Shown piece after piece: positions 63,185-64,000 of a DNA stretch of 64,000 nucleotides (position 1 is the first letter of the stretch; each line of letters begins with the position of its first letter). The translations under genes and the position numbers were made by a program. The DNA comes from Minicystis rosea (GTDB lineage Bacteria > Myxococcota_A > Polyangia > Polyangiales > Polyangiaceae). Under the pieces are notes generated by a model. It did no database searches. It saw only the letters and a list, made by a program, of their open reading frames with translations, and was not told where the DNA came from. The DNA lies in NCBI GenBank assembly GCA_001931535.1, contig CP016211.1, forward strand, positions 7,611,703-7,675,702. The letters run 5' to 3'.

Positions 63185-63202
63185 TGGCAGGCGTGCCTGC
63201 CA
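63185..63202. repeat. Perfect 18-bp palindrome after murI
   Basis: Arms TGGCAGGC and GCCTGCCA with a 2-bp centre, starting 10 bp after the murI stop on the minus strand. A second inverted repeat (GTTCCCA / TGGGAAC) lies at 63133-63169. Stem without a T-tract, so at most a weak terminator or RNA-processing hairpin. Confidence 0.5.
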
Positions 63203-63212
63203 GCGGAGCTGG

Positions 63213-64000
63213 CTACAGATCGATCTGCTGCACGCTGTCGGTCCGCTCGCCGAGGAACCGCTCGGCCACCGTCGCGAAGCTCTTCGGCAGATCGGTCACG
63301 TACAGCTCCAGCTTCCCGGCCCGCTCGCGTCGCGCCGCATACCCGCGCTCGGTCAGGAACCCGTCGACCTCCTCCGCCGTCGCCAGCGCGCTGTCGACGA
63401 TGGCCACACGCTCGCCGGCGAGCGCGTCGGCCTCGTGCTGGATCTCGTCGCGCAGGAGCGGATAGTGCGTGCATCCGAGCACGATGCAGCGCGCGCCCGC
63501 CGCGATCACCGGCTCCAGGTAACGGCGCGCCACGAGCCGCGGGACCTCGCCCTCCGTCCACCCCTCCTCCGCGAGCGGAACGAAGAGCGGCGCCGGCTGC
63601 CCGACCACCTCGGTGCGCGTCGAGAACGTCGCGATCGCCCGCGGATAAGCGCCCGACGTGATGGTCCCCGTCGTCCCGAGCACACCCACCGTCCGCCCCT
63701 GCGCGGCCCGCACCGCAGCCCGCGCGCCGGGGAGGATCACGCCGAGCACCGGCAAATCCAGCTCCACGCGCAGCATGTCGAGCGCCACCGCGCTCACGGT
63801 GTTGCACGCCACGACGATGGCCTTCACCCCGCGTGCGGTGAGCACCCGCGAGCAGCCGAGCGCATAACGAATCACCGTCTCCGGCGAGCGCGTGCCGTAG
63901 GGCACACGCGCCGTGTCGCCGAGGTACACGATGTCCTCCTGCGGGCACCGCGCGCGCAGGGCACGAACCACCGTGAGACCACCGAGCCCCGAGTCGAAGA
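63213..64000 (-). CDS. murI: Glutamate racemase, partial
   Basis: C-terminal about 262 residues; the gene continues beyond the window edge. Makes D-glutamate for peptidoglycan. The retained first motif FDSGLGGLTVVRAL (catalytic Asp/Ser region) starts right at the edge, followed by IVYLGDTARVPYG, IVVACNTVSAVAL with the first catalytic Cys, GVLGTTGTITSGAY, and LGCTHYPLLRDEI with the second catalytic Cys and His. Only the first few residues of the gene are outside the window. Confidence 0.95.
   Translation of the reverse strand, partial: FDSGLGGLTVVRALRARCPQEDIVYLGDTARVPYGTRSPETVIRYALGCSRVLTARGVKAIVVACNTVSAVALDMLRVELDLPVLGVILPGARAAVRAAQGRTVGVLGTTGTITSGAYPRAIATFSTRTEVVGQPAPLFVPLAEEGWTEGEVPRLVARRYLEPVIAAGARCIVLGCTHYPLLRDEIQHEADALAGERVAIVDSALATAEEVDGFLTERGYAARRERAGKLELYVTDLPKSFATVAERFLGERTDSVQQIDL

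Noticed and set aside
63185..63202. Intrinsic terminator for murI
   Set aside because: Good stem but no T-tract on the minus strand, and a 2-bp centre.

Overview
The window is about 64 kb of very GC-rich DNA with strong third-position G/C bias. It has no RNA genes, prophage or insertion sequences that I can see. Eukaryote-like Ser/Thr kinases, an FHA/AAA+ activator, many lipoproteins, bactofilin, a DUF4159/vWA module and long Ala/Pro-rich proteins together suggest a myxobacterium (Myxococcota, probably Polyangiales). This is an inference from gene content, not from a marker gene.

Layout. 0-3.3 kb: two envelope proteins on the minus strand with an intrinsic terminator between them, then bactofilin. 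3.3-9.6 kb: an AddB-like PD-(D/E)XK nuclease translationally coupled to bactofilin, a CBS-pair protein, purU, a 44-bp tandem repeat and a membrane-anchored amidohydrolase. 9.9-13.6 kb: a three-gene overlapping operon (lipoprotein, Tat-exported DUF4159 protein, vWA/GATase-like membrane protein). 13.8-24.5 kb: mixed housekeeping (holA), a 5'-nucleotidase, an MFS pump, a CbiX-like chelatase, PhyH and DUF2071 proteins, an AT-richer methyltransferase-like gene and several lipoproteins. 24.6-28.4 kb: a divergent HxlR/NmrA pair, a STAS protein without the usual phospho-serine, and a tandemly duplicated 154-residue protein gene. 28.4-34.2 kb: a complete RND tripartite efflux operon (TolC, MFP, RND) with 4-nt overlaps. 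34.3-39.1 kb: zinc-ribbon protein, lipoproteins, a divergent MerR/GST pair with a clear MerR-type operator, and a lower-GC patch holding two orphan genes and a decayed 3' end of a dehydrogenase. 39.2-41.4 kb: two dehydrogenases, one frameshifted. 41.6-45.0 kb: cytochrome P450, UbiA prenyltransferase and a small polytopic protein that looks like a Pyr4/PaxB transmembrane terpene cyclase. 45-50 kb: glycogen-debranching-type glycosidase, wrbA, a surface acyltransferase. 50.2-58.7 kb: a signalling block of two divergent Ser/Thr kinases, one a kinase/degenerate cyclase/AAA/TPR giant in an operon with an FHA-AAA+-Fis protein that lacks GAFTGA. 59-62.2 kb: a fusion of an acetoacetate-decarboxylase-like domain with an FAD oxidoreductase (frameshifted). 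62.3-64 kb: a hypothetical protein and the 3' part of murI.

The most interesting points are the compact P450/UbiA/terpene-cyclase cassette (a candidate terpenoid or meroterpenoid pathway), the kinase to FHA-activator cassette, and the decarboxylase-FAD fusion. Three genes (near 16779, 40813 and 61849) each look one G/C base short. This points to sequence errors in short G/C runs as a real alternative to gene decay.
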